From CBDFKB01 sp965248715 (lineage in GTDB: Bacteria > Pseudomonadota > Alphaproteobacteria > Rhizobiales > Rhizobiaceae), in NCBI GenBank assembly GCA_965248715.1, contig CBDFKB010000003.1:1-54825 (forward strand): a stretch of DNA of 54,825 nt. Reading direction: 5' to 3'. This document shows positions 35,791 through 44,850 of this stretch, in pieces. Under the pieces are notes generated by a model, which saw nothing but the letters and a program-made list of their open reading frames with translations, had not been told where the DNA came from and did no database searches. A program made the position numbers and the translations under genes. Numbering within the stretch: the first letter of the stretch is position 1; every line of letters starts with the position of its first letter.

Positions 35791-37716
35791 CTATCCCGAA
35801 TTGTTACGCACCTTGCTGGTGCTGGCAAATGCCTTGGCCAGCCTCTGGTCGCGGCCATACATATCGGAATAATAATGCACATTGCCATCGGTGTCGGGCC
35901 AGGCGGTAAAGTAGGCAACATAGACCGGGATCTGTTCCGGCATCGCCTCTTTCGCATTTTTGCCCCTGGCGATCTTGCGGTCGATATGGTCTTTGGTGGT
36001 GCCTAGTACTGCCGCCGCCATCTGGCGCGGATGCTGAAGACGCACACAGCCATGGCTTAACGCACGGGCCGCGCGCGAGAACAAATTGCGCGACGGTGTG
36101 TCGTGCATATAGATAGCGTGCTTGTTGGGAAATAATATCTTCAATTCACCCAACGCGTTGCGCGGTCCCGGCGGCTGGCGCACATCGTAAGGTGGATTTA
36201 CGCCAACCTGGTACCAATCAACATTTGACGAGGCCACGCGGCGCCCGCGACTATCGGTGACTTCATAACCGCGCGCGTCCAGATAAGAGGGGTTGGAAAT
36301 CAGCTTTGGCAGCATCTCGTTGACAATGATCGAACGCGGCACGCCCCAATAAGGATTATAAACCACGGTCTCAATGGTATCGTGGAAGAACGAGGTTTGG
36401 TTAGAGCGCTTGCCGACGATGGCACGCATCGACAGCGCTTCCTTGCCGTTGGCATAATAAGTAGCGCGATAGGCTGGTTGGTTGATGAATACGAAACGCT
36501 CGCCGAATTGCTGCGGATGCCAACGCAGTCGCTCCATGGCATAAATCACCCGTTCGATCTTATCGACCAACGGTGTGCCGACAAGTTTTGCGATCGTGCG
36601 TCGGCCAACAATGCCATCGGCGCCAAGGCCGTTTTCCTTTTGGAACCCGCGCACCAATTCAACCAACGCCTGGTCAAATTCCGGCGAGCCTTCATAGCCG
36701 GCAAGGGTCAGCGAATGCAAGACCAGCAAATCGTTCGAGCCGCGCTTGCGGATTGCAGCAACGATATTCGGCAATTCTTCGTGACTGGCATCGGGCTTTA
36801 CAAACGTGCCGGGCGCAATCACGATCTGCTCTTCTTCGCTGGCGCGCAACTCAGCAAGTTCGCGCCGCAGGGTGCGGAATTCATGGTTGAACGGGTGCGC
36901 TGACAAAAGGTACGTCGAAGGATTGAGCGCACTGGCCAACCAGGCAATCATCGCCTCGAAATCCACCTTCTCACGGGCAAAATCATGGTAGCCGCTCAAC
37001 CGGTTGGGATCGATAATTCCTTGCCGCGCATCAAGCCGATAACGTGCCGCGCGCAGTGTCAACGTAAGTTCAAAACCAATCGCAGCTTCAAGATCATCAT
37101 CCAGCCCGCTTGAAATATCGAAGCTGCGGCCGGTTACCAGATAATTTCTGACATCGAGGCCAAAACTCTCCGCATCATCAAGCAGCGCCAACACCGCGCG
37201 GGCCTTTCGATTTGGTCCGGTGTCTCCGACCCAGATAAATTCGGGATTGTCGAGATAATGCTTTTCCGCCGCCTTGGCGATAACGGCACGCGCACCAGGT
37301 GTAAAACCATCGAGCAGCGCCACCGCTTTCAGGAAAGCCGAGACCGGCGCATCATTTCTGCCGTCTTCGGTAACCGCCGGTGGGTTTTCGTATGCTGCCG
37401 GCGAAGCGGTGCTCACCTGATCGTTCAGTACATTGTCATCCTGGTTTTCAGGCGCCGCATTCGATGCCTCCAGCGCCTCGCGGCCCATCGCCGTCAATTT
37501 TCCGAAACGCGTGGCAACCATCTTGTCCGGCCGATATCTAAATATCTTGGGGGCCGACACGGTCACCTTTTGGACAGGCGGATCGGGCAAACGGCGCTCA
37601 ACCTTGGGTTTCTTGAACAGGAATTCAAACAGGGTTTGCGCAGTAGCGGGCCCCGTATGCAAAGCCAAGGCCGAGGCCATGAAAGCAAACAAGACAATCG
37701 GGTTCAGTATACGCAT
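35791..37716 (-). CDS. Periplasmic L,D-transpeptidase (YcbB type)
   Basis: A 641-residue protein. Signal peptide (LFAFMASALALHTGPATA, cleavage near AQT), a scaffold region, a peptidoglycan-binding domain (LVELVRGFQKENGLGADGIV; GRRTIAKL), and a YkuD catalytic domain with the motif HDTPSRNLFSR ... SHGCVRLQ, nucleophile Cys557. It makes 3-3 peptidoglycan cross-links or attaches proteins to the wall. It stands alone on the minus strand. Confidence 0.92.
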   Translation of the reverse strand: MRILNPIVLFAFMASALALHTGPATAQTLFEFLFKKPKVERRLPDPPVQKVTVSAPKIFRYRPDKMVATRFGKLTAMGREALEASNAAPENQDDNVLNDQVSTASPAAYENPPAVTEDGRNDAPVSAFLKAVALLDGFTPGARAVIAKAAEKHYLDNPEFIWVGDTGPNRKARAVLALLDDAESFGLDVRNYLVTGRSFDISSGLDDDLEAAIGFELTLTLRAARYRLDARQGIIDPNRLSGYHDFAREKVDFEAMIAWLASALNPSTYLLSAHPFNHEFRTLRRELAELRASEEEQIVIAPGTFVKPDASHEELPNIVAAIRKRGSNDLLVLHSLTLAGYEGSPEFDQALVELVRGFQKENGLGADGIVGRRTIAKLVGTPLVDKIERVIYAMERLRWHPQQFGERFVFINQPAYRATYYANGKEALSMRAIVGKRSNQTSFFHDTIETVVYNPYWGVPRSIIVNEMLPKLISNPSYLDARGYEVTDSRGRRVASSNVDWYQVGVNPPYDVRQPPGPRNALGELKILFPNKHAIYMHDTPSRNLFSRAARALSHGCVRLQHPRQMAAAVLGTTKDHIDRKIARGKNAKEAMPEQIPVYVAYFTAWPDTDGNVHYYSDMYGRDQRLAKAFASTSKVRNNSG

Positions 37717-37898
37717 TTTGGTTCACCGGCTGGTTCAAACTAGGGACGGCAGCGTTGCAAGCCGACATATAGTACCAAATTTGGCAAAAACAGGGAAGCG
37801 GGCAGACACAATCGTGAAGACAAACTATTAACGAGATAAATCGGCTTATCAACGAGATGAACCGGTGCGGGAAGACAAAACGAAACCGAGACTGCACC

Positions 37899-37984
37899 CT
37901 AGTGGAATGAATTTGACATTTGGTGCCCATTTGCAGCTTCGTCGTTTGTCAAATGTCAAATGTCAAATTTAAAAATTCCACTAG
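37899..37984. repeat. 86-bp palindromic element
   Basis: The ends are inverted repeats: CTAGTGGAAT and ATTTGACATTTG on the left, CAAATGTCAAAT and ATTCCACTAG on the right. In the middle, CAAATGT is repeated in tandem (GTCAAATGTCAAATGTCAAA). The size, CTAG ends and lack of coding are those of a small mobile or structured repeat. It lies directly ahead of the first MAPEG pseudogene copy. Confidence 0.7.
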
Positions 37985-38093
37985 ATTCAATATCGCTCTC
38001 GTGTTTCTTTTGATTGCAATATTTGCAAATCAAAATGCTGCAATGGCGCGCAAATGTTGCAATCGAACCACCAGCGAACGAGGAACCGCGCCC

Positions 38094-38340
38094 ATGACCC
38101 CCGATCTCACCTATTTGGCCCTAACCGCAATGCTGACCGGAGCATTGTGGATCCCATATGTTGTCAGCCAGGTGATGACCAATGGCTTTCTCACCAGAGA
38201 AAATTATTCAACCCTGCGCAATCCAAGGTGCCATTTGTGCGGGATAACGGCGGTTGCGCAACCGCGCGCACTTCAATGCGGTGGAATCGTTGAAGCCAGT
38301 TTGCGTGCTGGTAATAATTGCGCATCTTAGCGGCCAAGCA
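38094..38340 (+). pseudogene. MAPEG family membrane protein, copy 1, decayed
   Basis: Begins ATGACCCCCGAT and reads TPDLTYLALTAMLTGALW then IPYVVSQVMTNGFLTRENY, a MAPEG N-terminus. After ENY small indels break the frame (the other copy has NPAPRKVPLWGDRANRA here). It ends near 38340 without the last two helices. The upstream 100 bases and this part are repeated at 39153-39513. Confidence 0.75.
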
Positions 38341-38455
38341 AATTGAGGTGGTCCCGGATTGTTGGACAGGTTAGCAGCTTTGTCAGCGGTGCCATTTTGC
38401 CCCTCATGTCATGCTGCCAGTTTCTCGTCTTGTTTCAGCATTCAACGCACGTAGA

Positions 38456-39109
38456 TTACGTCAAGGGCGTTGCACCGTTGAATGTCGAGTGTGGACGTTC
38501 TTCGTTGTAGAAGTCAAGCCAATTTTTAATATGCGCGTTTGCGCCCAAAGCCTCGGTCATTTCGTGAGGTAAACGCATTATTTCAATGACCGGTCCACAG
38601 CCTTTCAATGAAGATGTTGTCCGAGACAATGCGTGCCACGTCAATCCATGGCGTATTTGAGGTCTTTGTCATCCAGCAACACGCCTTTGAAAGGCGGAAC
38701 TTCGTAAACTGACTGCCCTGATCCGTGTTGAATATCGTCCGGTTTGCCGTATCGCGAAACTGGCTTCTTCCAGAGCCTCTACACAGAAACTGGCATCCAT
38801 CGTATTTGACAGATCGCGCCAGCTCAGCACTTTTCTCGTTGCCCAGTCCATGATTGCCACCAGGTACAGAAACCCCCGCCTCATCGGAATATATGTGATG
38901 TCGCTGCACCAGACCTGATTGGGCCTGTCAATCACCATACGCCGCAGCAGATATGGATAAATCCGATGCTCCGGGTGCGGTTTGGACGTGTTGGGAGCCT
39001 GATAGATCGCACACAACCCCATCAACCGCATCAATCTGCGAACACGGTGACGGCCAATCTTCACGCCGCTCCGGCGCAAGTGATGCCGTATCTGGCGACT
39101 GCAAAGAAG
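38456..39109 (-). pseudogene. IS3-family transposase OrfB remnant
   Basis: Minus-strand pieces in several frames give an OrfB integrase core: RQIRHHLRRSGVKIGRHRVR, RRMVIDRPNQVWCSDITYIP (first Asp), IMDWATRKVLSW, FNTDQGSQFT (second Asp), DNIFIERLW (Glu) and NWLDFYNEERPHSTFNGATP. At least two frameshifts separate them, the 5' part of OrfB and all of OrfA are missing. The remnant lies between the two MAPEG copies. Confidence 0.82.
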
Positions 39110-39271
39110 GGGTATTTCATGAAAAGCTCATCGATCTGACCGCATCAGCGCCAATGTCGCTCTGCGCTGTTCTCCCTTTTGATTGCAATATTTGCAAATC
39201 AAAATGCTGCAATGGCGCGCAAATGTTGCAATCGAACCACCAGCGAACGAGTCGCCTTGCGAACCGCGCCC

Positions 39272-39694
39272 ATGACCCCCGATCTCACCTATTTGGCCCT
39301 AATCCCGCAATGCTGACCGGAGCATTGTGGATCCCATATGTTGTCAGCCAGGTGATGACCAATGGCTTTCTCACCAGAGAAAATTATACCAACCCCGCGC
39401 CTCGCAAGGTGCCATTGTGGGGAGACCGCGCCAACCGCGCGCACATCAATGCGGTGGAATCGTTGGCGCCATTTGCGGTGCTGGTAATAATTGCCCATCT
39501 CAGCGGCCAAGCACCTTAACAGGCTGTCCGATTTTCTAGGACCAGCTCAAACCGCCATGTGGGCGATGCTGTTTTTCTGGGCACGTTTGGCCCACGCGGT
39601 CATATTCTATTTGGCAATTCCCTTTGCCCGTACGCTGATTTTTACCTTCGGCTTTGTGTGCCTGCTTGGGGTTTTCTACGAGGTGATATTTTAG
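39272..39694 (+). pseudogene. MAPEG family membrane protein, copy 2, frameshifted
   Basis: Same start as copy 1, but a 2-base insertion (CTAATCCCGCAATG against CTAACCGCAATG) breaks the frame after about 10 codons. The next frame then reads well (TGALWIPYVVSQVMTNGFLT; DRANRAHINAVESLAPFAVL) up to LSGQAP and a stop. The third helical part (QTAMWAMLFFWARLAHAVIF; FARTLIFTFGFVCLLGVFYE) follows in another frame to the stop at 39694. MAPEG proteins are small membrane enzymes often linked to glutathione metabolism; this copy was the fuller one. Confidence 0.8.
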
Positions 39695-39901
39695 AGGGCG
39701 TCGACCAGTTAGGGGCAATTATTGTTATGACGCCGCTGGTATAGTTATTGTATTCCATGGGTTCCAAAGCAGTGCTCGACGCGCCGATCATCTTATCCTT
39801 GCCAAGGCAGGGATAAGGTTGCGTAAATGTCGGTAGTGCCGACTGGTTGATTTGACACGCTACGCGCCGTGGCCCATTGCTGCGTGGATCCAACATGGAC
39901 C

Positions 39902-41524
39902 ATGCCAATGAGCTTTCACCATAGCCAATTGTTTCCCCTTCAAGCCGACCAAACCAATTACCGCCAACTTTCCGACGGCTTGGTATCGAGCGGCAATTAT
40001 GCTGGTCAAACGATCTTGAATGTTGAGCCCGAGGCATTGCGGCTGCTTTCAGAGACCGCATTTAGCGACATTAATCATTTACTGCGACCGGGCCATTTGA
40101 AACAGCTTGCCTCGATCCTCGACGACCCGGAAGCGACCGACAATGACCGTTTCGTAGCCTATGATTTGCTGAAAAATGCCAACATTGCCGCCGGTGGTGT
40201 GCTGCCTATGTGCCAGGACACCGGGACCGCGATCATTGTCGGCAAAAAGGGCCGACTTGTGTGGACCGACGGCACCGACGATGCGGCACTATCCCGGGGC
40301 ATTTACGACGCTTACTACAAGAAAAACCTACGATATTCGCAGCTCGCAGCGCTTTCGATGTTTGAGGAAAAAAACACCGCCGACAACCTGCCGGCGCAAA
40401 TAGAGCTCTATGCCGATGGCGAAGACGCTTACAAATTCCTGTTTATCGCCAAAGGTGGCGGGTCGGCCAACAAGACCTTTTTATACCAGGGGACACCATC
40501 GCTTTTGACCCGCGAACGCATGCTAAATTTCTTGCAGGAAAAAATCCTTACCCTTGGCACCGCCGCCTGTCCGCCTTACCACCTTGCGGTTGTGATTGGC
40601 GGCACGTCTGCGGAAATGACCCTGAAAACCGCCAAAATGGCATCAACCCGCTATCTAGACAGCCTACCTGAAACTGGATCGGAAACCGGCCATGCGTTCC
40701 GAGACAAGGAATTGGAAGTTGCGATCCACAAGATGACCCAATCGATGGGGATTGGTGCCCAGTTTGGCGGCAAATTTTTCTGCCACGATGTGCGGGTGAT
40801 CCGATTGCCGCGGCACGGCGCATCGTTACCAATCGGCCTTGCGGTATCGTGTTCGGCTGACCGCCAGGCATTGGGTAAAATCACCAAAGATGGCGTTTTC
40901 ATCGAACAATTGGAAACCAACCCGTCAAAATATATGCCGGAAATCGACGAGGCCAGCCTTTCAGCCAGCATGGTGAAGATCGATCTTAACCAGCCGATGC
41001 AAACGATCCTCAAGCAGTTGACCCAACATCGGGTGAAAACCAGGCTGTCGCTAACCGGCACCATTATCGTTGCCCGCGATCTGGCCCATGCGAAAATCCG
41101 TGCCCGCCTTGAAGCAGGTGAGCCAATGCCCGACTACATGAAAAATCATCCGGTCTATTACGCTGGGCCGGCAAAAACCCCGAAGGGTTATGCATCAGGT
41201 TCATTTGGCCCGACCACGGCGGGGCGCATGGATTCCTACGTCGATCAGTTTCAGTCGTTCGGCGGTTCGATGGTCATGCTCGCCAAAGGCAATCGTTCGC
41301 GCCAGGTACGTGATGCCTGCAAACGCCATGGCGGGTTTTATCTAGGCTCCATTGGCGGTCCGGCAGCGCGCCTGGCGCAAGATTGCATCAAAAAGGTCGA
41401 GGTTAAGGAATACCCTGAACTCGGCATGGAAGCGGTATGGCAAATCGAGGTCGAAGATTTTCCGGCCTTTGTTGTTATCGACGATAAGGGCAACGATTTT
41501 TTCAAAGAACTTAATCTGGGGTGA
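39902..41524 (+). CDS. Fumarate hydratase, class I (iron-sulfur)
   Basis: A 540-residue class I fumarase that interconverts fumarate and malate in the TCA cycle with a 4Fe-4S cluster. N-terminal domain: GGVLPMCQDTGTAIIVGKKG with a cluster Cys; FLYQGTPSLLTRERML; LGTAACPPYHLAVVIGGTSA with another Cys. C-terminal domain: AKTPKGYASGSFGPTTAGRM and DQFQSFGGSMVMLAKGN. I chose the ATG at 39902; ATG 39908 and GTG 39869 are alternatives with no clear ribosome site to decide. A product of Suf-dependent maturation. Confidence 0.92.
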   Translation: MPMSFHHSQLFPLQADQTNYRQLSDGLVSSGNYAGQTILNVEPEALRLLSETAFSDINHLLRPGHLKQLASILDDPEATDNDRFVAYDLLKNANIAAGGVLPMCQDTGTAIIVGKKGRLVWTDGTDDAALSRGIYDAYYKKNLRYSQLAALSMFEEKNTADNLPAQIELYADGEDAYKFLFIAKGGGSANKTFLYQGTPSLLTRERMLNFLQEKILTLGTAACPPYHLAVVIGGTSAEMTLKTAKMASTRYLDSLPETGSETGHAFRDKELEVAIHKMTQSMGIGAQFGGKFFCHDVRVIRLPRHGASLPIGLAVSCSADRQALGKITKDGVFIEQLETNPSKYMPEIDEASLSASMVKIDLNQPMQTILKQLTQHRVKTRLSLTGTIIVARDLAHAKIRARLEAGEPMPDYMKNHPVYYAGPAKTPKGYASGSFGPTTAGRMDSYVDQFQSFGGSMVMLAKGNRSRQVRDACKRHGGFYLGSIGGPAARLAQDCIKKVEVKEYPELGMEAVWQIEVEDFPAFVVIDDKGNDFFKELNLG

Positions 41525-42121
41525 TGCGGCTATTATAAGTCGGTCGTGCTGGGGCCTGTTGGCATTCATGGGTTTGGCACCGAGCTTTGCGCATAATCGG
41601 ATAAGCCATTTTTCATCTATCAATTGGGCCAGCATTAAGTTCCCTTCGTATAACACGCGACCGAATACCGCCTTGCTCAATTAATACTGAGCAAAATATA
41701 CAAACAAACCGTAATATTATAGTAATTTTTAATTGCATTGTTTCAATACGAAAATTGATATTTTGTTTTAATTCTACATTTAATTCTGAATGTAGTTATA
41801 TAAAAACTGTTTACATTTATCACTTTTGGAATCTTTTCTCAAAAGAATTCGCTATTAACCAATAATTAGGCAAAAAAAGTGAATGATATTCGTAGTACAG
41901 TAGATGCTTCCATCGTTAATATTGGAATTCATCATGCGTTATACGTTAGTATCAGCTATCAAAACTATTCAAGCCGTCTGTGCGGACCAAGTTATTGGTC
42001 GAATCTAGCCATACTATTTTAATTGTTTGTTTGTTTTCATAATCTATCTTTGATGATCGCGTCGATACGCAATTTGCGATGGGCGACGGACACCTAATAG
42101 CTGCGGGGCGAAATAACTCCA
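41525..42121. other. AT-rich gene-free stretch
   Basis: From about 41690 to 42050 the composition falls far below the rest of the window in G+C (long T/A runs). It holds a short hairpin CTACATT-8-AATGTAG (41774-41795) but no gene I can support. It is probably the promoter region of the GGDEF gene and may be a site of silencing or a transferred scrap. Confidence 0.55.
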
Positions 42122-43762
42122 ATGCCTACGACACGGTTTGCCATTCCAAAACTGACGCTATTGGTGCCAGTCATTCTTGTGCTGTGCGTTGGCGCCATGC
42201 TATCTGTAACAGCTTATTACGAACTCATGGAATTGGAAAACACGCAGAAACTCGAAGAATTCAAGCGATTTGCTGACGATCAGGCTGGCGCGATCCATGC
42301 GGAAATCGCCGCTACTCTTGCCTCAATCCACTCAATACGGGGTCTTTTCGCAGCATCCCCGTCCGTGACGCGAGACGGTTTCAGCGCATTTGTGTATTCT
42401 CTAGAAATTGACGATGTGGTCCAGGCCCTTGAATGGATACCACGGGTCCCAGCAGCTAAACGTGCGGAATTTGAACGCAACGCCCGCCTATCGGGTTTAT
42501 CGCAGTTCCGGTTCACAGAACGTCAATCTTCGGGGGTAATGGCCGTCGCAGGCCAACGCGAGGAGTATTTTCCGGTTTATTTTGTCGAACCCATAACAGG
42601 CAACGAAGCCGCTATCGGGTTCGATCTAGGTTCGAACCCTACGCGGATGGCAGCGATTGCCCTCTCGCGAGACTCAGGCAAACTGGTGGCATCTTCGCGC
42701 ATTACCCTGGTTCAGCAAAGCGCCAACCAGTACGGGTTCTTGGTGTTCATGCCGTTATATTCCGGCCCCGCGAAAACGGTGGCGGCCAGGCGCGAAAACC
42801 TCTTAGGATTTGGTTTAGGGGTTTATCGGATCAGCGATTTAATCCAGGCGGCCTTGCGCAAACAAGATGGCACAAAAGCTGAAACTGACATTTGGGCATT
42901 TGACCTTTCCTCAGACCCAAACCAACAGTTGATCCATCCCCGTGACGCCGAGGCGAAAGCTAGTATTGCGCTTGATCACCCACTTAGATTTGAACGCAAA
43001 TTCGATGTCGCCGATCGCACATGGTCGGTACTCATTACACCGGCGGCAGGATCGGTATTCTTGCGATCATCCTATCAACCGGGTTTGGTCCTTTCCTTGG
43101 GATTGCTGTTTACCATTCTCGCGGCTTCATATCTAAATTCGCTCAGTCGGCGCTCAGCCATTACCGAGGAATTGGTTGAAAACCGAACTGCCGAACTCAA
43201 AAACGTCAACCTCTCTTTGCAACAAACCCAGGAACAGCTGCGCCAAATGGCGCTCTGCGATCCGCTGACCGGCCTTGCCAATCGCTCGCTTTTCCAAGAG
43301 CAGGTCGAACATAATCTGCAAGTTGTCCAGCGCCTTAATCTCAATCTAATAGTTTTGATGATCGACCTCGACGGCTTCAAGGCGGTTAACGACAAGCTGG
43401 GACATCGCGCCGGAGACGCCGTGTTGTGCGAGATCGCTAACCGGCTCAAGGCATCGACGCGCAAAGCCGATTTGGTCGCGCGCATCGGTGGCGACGAATT
43501 TGTGATCATCATGGAGACCGGGGCGACAATAAGCGGTGCTAGCATTCTGGCAAAGTCGATTGGCGCCGCAATCGAAAAGCCGATTTGTGTTCAAGATGCC
43601 GAGGTGAAGGTTGGCGCAAGCATCGGTATCGCTGCATATCCCGATAATGCCGATGATTTCACATCATTGATCCACCATGCGGATATTGCGATGTATCAGG
43701 CGAAAAAATCCGGCCAGCTTTTTGTTATCTTCCAGAACCAACAAACCGCGCTCAGCGCCTGA
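42122..43762 (+). CDS. CHASE-sensor diguanylate cyclase
   Basis: A 546-residue membrane signalling protein. A first TM helix (LTLLVPVILVLCVGAML), a periplasmic CHASE domain (VQALEWIPRVPAAKRAEFER; REEYFPVYFVEPITGNEAAI), a second TM helix (LVLSLGLLFTILAASYLN), a coiled coil, then a GGDEF domain with the intact signature ARIGGDEFVIIME at about residue 457. It would make cyclic di-GMP in response to an outside ligand. No EAL domain. It stands alone behind an AT-rich leader and ends in a RIME-like repeat 1 base after its stop. Confidence 0.9.
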   Translation: MPTTRFAIPKLTLLVPVILVLCVGAMLSVTAYYELMELENTQKLEEFKRFADDQAGAIHAEIAATLASIHSIRGLFAASPSVTRDGFSAFVYSLEIDDVVQALEWIPRVPAAKRAEFERNARLSGLSQFRFTERQSSGVMAVAGQREEYFPVYFVEPITGNEAAIGFDLGSNPTRMAAIALSRDSGKLVASSRITLVQQSANQYGFLVFMPLYSGPAKTVAARRENLLGFGLGVYRISDLIQAALRKQDGTKAETDIWAFDLSSDPNQQLIHPRDAEAKASIALDHPLRFERKFDVADRTWSVLITPAAGSVFLRSSYQPGLVLSLGLLFTILAASYLNSLSRRSAITEELVENRTAELKNVNLSLQQTQEQLRQMALCDPLTGLANRSLFQEQVEHNLQVVQRLNLNLIVLMIDLDGFKAVNDKLGHRAGDAVLCEIANRLKASTRKADLVARIGGDEFVIIMETGATISGASILAKSIGAAIEKPICVQDAEVKVGASIGIAAYPDNADDFTSLIHHADIAMYQAKKSGQLFVIFQNQQTALSA

Positions 43763-43866
43763 CTAGGCCGTGTCACCCAAAAGTGGGCGCCGGTTTTGGG
43801 AAAATGACACGCATAAACAAAAGACAGCGCGACGAAGCTATTCCAACGCTTGGTGACGAGCGCTAG
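43763..43866 (+). repeat. RIME-like intergenic repeat, type I
   Basis: A 104-bp copy with CTAG at both ends, starting directly after the TGA of the GGDEF gene. The head is GTGTCACCCAAAAGTGGGCG then TTTTGGG and TGACACGC; the tail is GACGAAGCTATTCCAACGCTT. It meets the next copy tail to tail at GCGCTAGCGC. Confidence 0.87.
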
Positions 43867-43968
43867 CGCACTTTTCACGATTTGTGAATCGCAAACAGTG
43901 CTCTACCTATTTGTTTTGTTGCACAATTTTTCTGAAAACCGGCCACCACTTTTCAGATTGTGCACTAG
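43861..43968 (-). repeat. RIME-like intergenic repeat, type III head
   Basis: Read on the minus strand it runs CTAGTGCACAATCTGAAAA, loop GTGGTGGCCGG, TTTTCAGAAAAATTGTGC, then ACAAAACAAATAGG and a tail hairpin GCGATT-CACA-AATCGT inside CACT...AGTG, ending GCGCTAG. The stems share almost no sequence with types I and II, but the AAAAGTGG and CCGGTTTT core and the layout are the same. Confidence 0.75.
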
Positions 43969-44021
43969 TGCGGCGCGTGGCTTATACCAACGGTGGCTAA
44001 ATTTGACCTATAGGAGTGATG

Positions 44022-44050
44022 TTGATTTGGCACTTGCGTGCAAATAATTT
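44022..44050 (+). promoter_or_regulatory. Candidate promoter for the FMN riboswitch transcript
   Basis: TTGATT (44022-44027), 17 bases, TAATTT (44045-44050). It would start transcription just before the riboswitch. The match to the sigma-70 consensus is moderate. Confidence 0.35.
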
Positions 44051-44065
44051 TTCCTTAAGATCGGC

Positions 44066-44205
44066 TCGTTCTCAGGGCAGGGTGAAATTCCCTACCGGCG
44101 GTATGCAAGAATAATTGCGAGCCCGCGAGCGCCTTCTGATCGAAGGGTCGAGCAGATCAGGTGAGATGCCTGAGCCGACGGTTACAGTCCGGATGAAAGA
44201 GAACG
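44066..44205 (+). ncRNA. FMN riboswitch (RFN element)
   Basis: The conserved RFN sequences are all present in order: TTCTCAGGGCAGGGTGAAA, TTCCCTACCGGCGGTATG, AGCCCGCGAGCG, GATCAGGTGAGATGCC, and GAGCCGACGGTTACAGTCCG with GGATGAAAGAGAAC at the end. It binds FMN and lowers expression of the riboflavin gene that follows. The distance to the AGGAG at 44272 suggests control at translation. Confidence 0.95.
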
Positions 44206-44282
44206 TGCAGCCACTTCGCGATGTGTGGAATGGCGTGCCCGTGATCACCTTGGGTGACGTGTCACTTTGAAAGGAGATCGCT

Positions 44283-44717
44283 ATCACTCACACCCGATAT
44301 GCATTCGTTAAAGCCAATTGGCATTCAGAAATCGTCGAGGGTTCTTTGGCCGGGTTTTGCGAGATAATACCGGCCGAAAGCGTCGATGTTTTTGACGTGC
44401 CCGGCGCGTTCGAGCTGCCATTGATGGCGCGTGATCTTGCCCGCTCGGGCAAGTATGGCGCCGTGATCGCTGCTGCTTTCGTGGTCGATGGCGGCATCTA
44501 TCACCATCAATTCGTGGCGCAGGCGGTGGTCGACGGACTGATGGCGGCAGGATTAGAAACTGGCGTACCGATATTGTCAGTGTCACTAACCCCCCACCAA
44601 TACCAGGAAACCGACCATCATCGGGCAGCCTTTAAAGTGCATTTCGTCGCCAAGGGACGCGAAGCTGCCGATGCCGCTTTGATGATTGCCAAGTCCCGCC
44701 GTGGGTTAGCCGCTTGA
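44283..44717 (+). CDS. ribH: 6,7-dimethyl-8-ribityllumazine synthase, type II, no canonical start codon
   Basis: A 144-residue lumazine synthase of the RibH2 branch known from Brucella and Mesorhizobium: THTRYAFVKANWHSEIVEGS with the substrate-stacking Trp, DVFDVPGAFELPLMARDLAR, AAAFVVDGGIYHHQFVAQAV, SVSLTPHQYQETDHHRA. It makes the riboflavin precursor. AGGAG (44272-44276) is followed 6 bases later by ATC where relatives have ATG (they begin MTxTRYAF). An in-frame TGA at 44268 blocks any earlier start, and the first standard start (TTG 44346) would remove the substrate site. Either AUC initiates, or the gene has lost its start. Confidence 0.85.
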   Translation: MTHTRYAFVKANWHSEIVEGSLAGFCEIIPAESVDVFDVPGAFELPLMARDLARSGKYGAVIAAAFVVDGGIYHHQFVAQAVVDGLMAAGLETGVPILSVSLTPHQYQETDHHRAAFKVHFVAKGREAADAALMIAKSRRGLAA

Positions 44718-44726
44718 GGCACACCA

Positions 44727-44755
44727 GCCTGTCCCCGACTTGGTTGGGGACAGGC
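44727..44755 (+). terminator. Strong hairpin after ribH, possible terminator
   Basis: GCCTGTCCCC - 9 bases - GGGGACAGGC is a perfect 10-bp stem 10 bases after the ribH stop. No U-run follows, so factor-dependent ending or message protection is as likely as intrinsic termination. Confidence 0.5.
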
Positions 44756-44850
44756 AACGATGTTGACAATCGGGCAGTCAAGAATAAATTGATTGTTTGC
44801 CCAAGCCCGGCGCCATTGACCCCCCGCTCCTTCCCTCATAGTTTCCAGCT

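Noticed and set aside
44346..44717. ribH starting at TTG 44346
   Set aside because: This start would remove about 21 conserved residues including the substrate-binding Trp segment and has no ribosome binding site, whereas AGGAG sits before the ATC at 44283.
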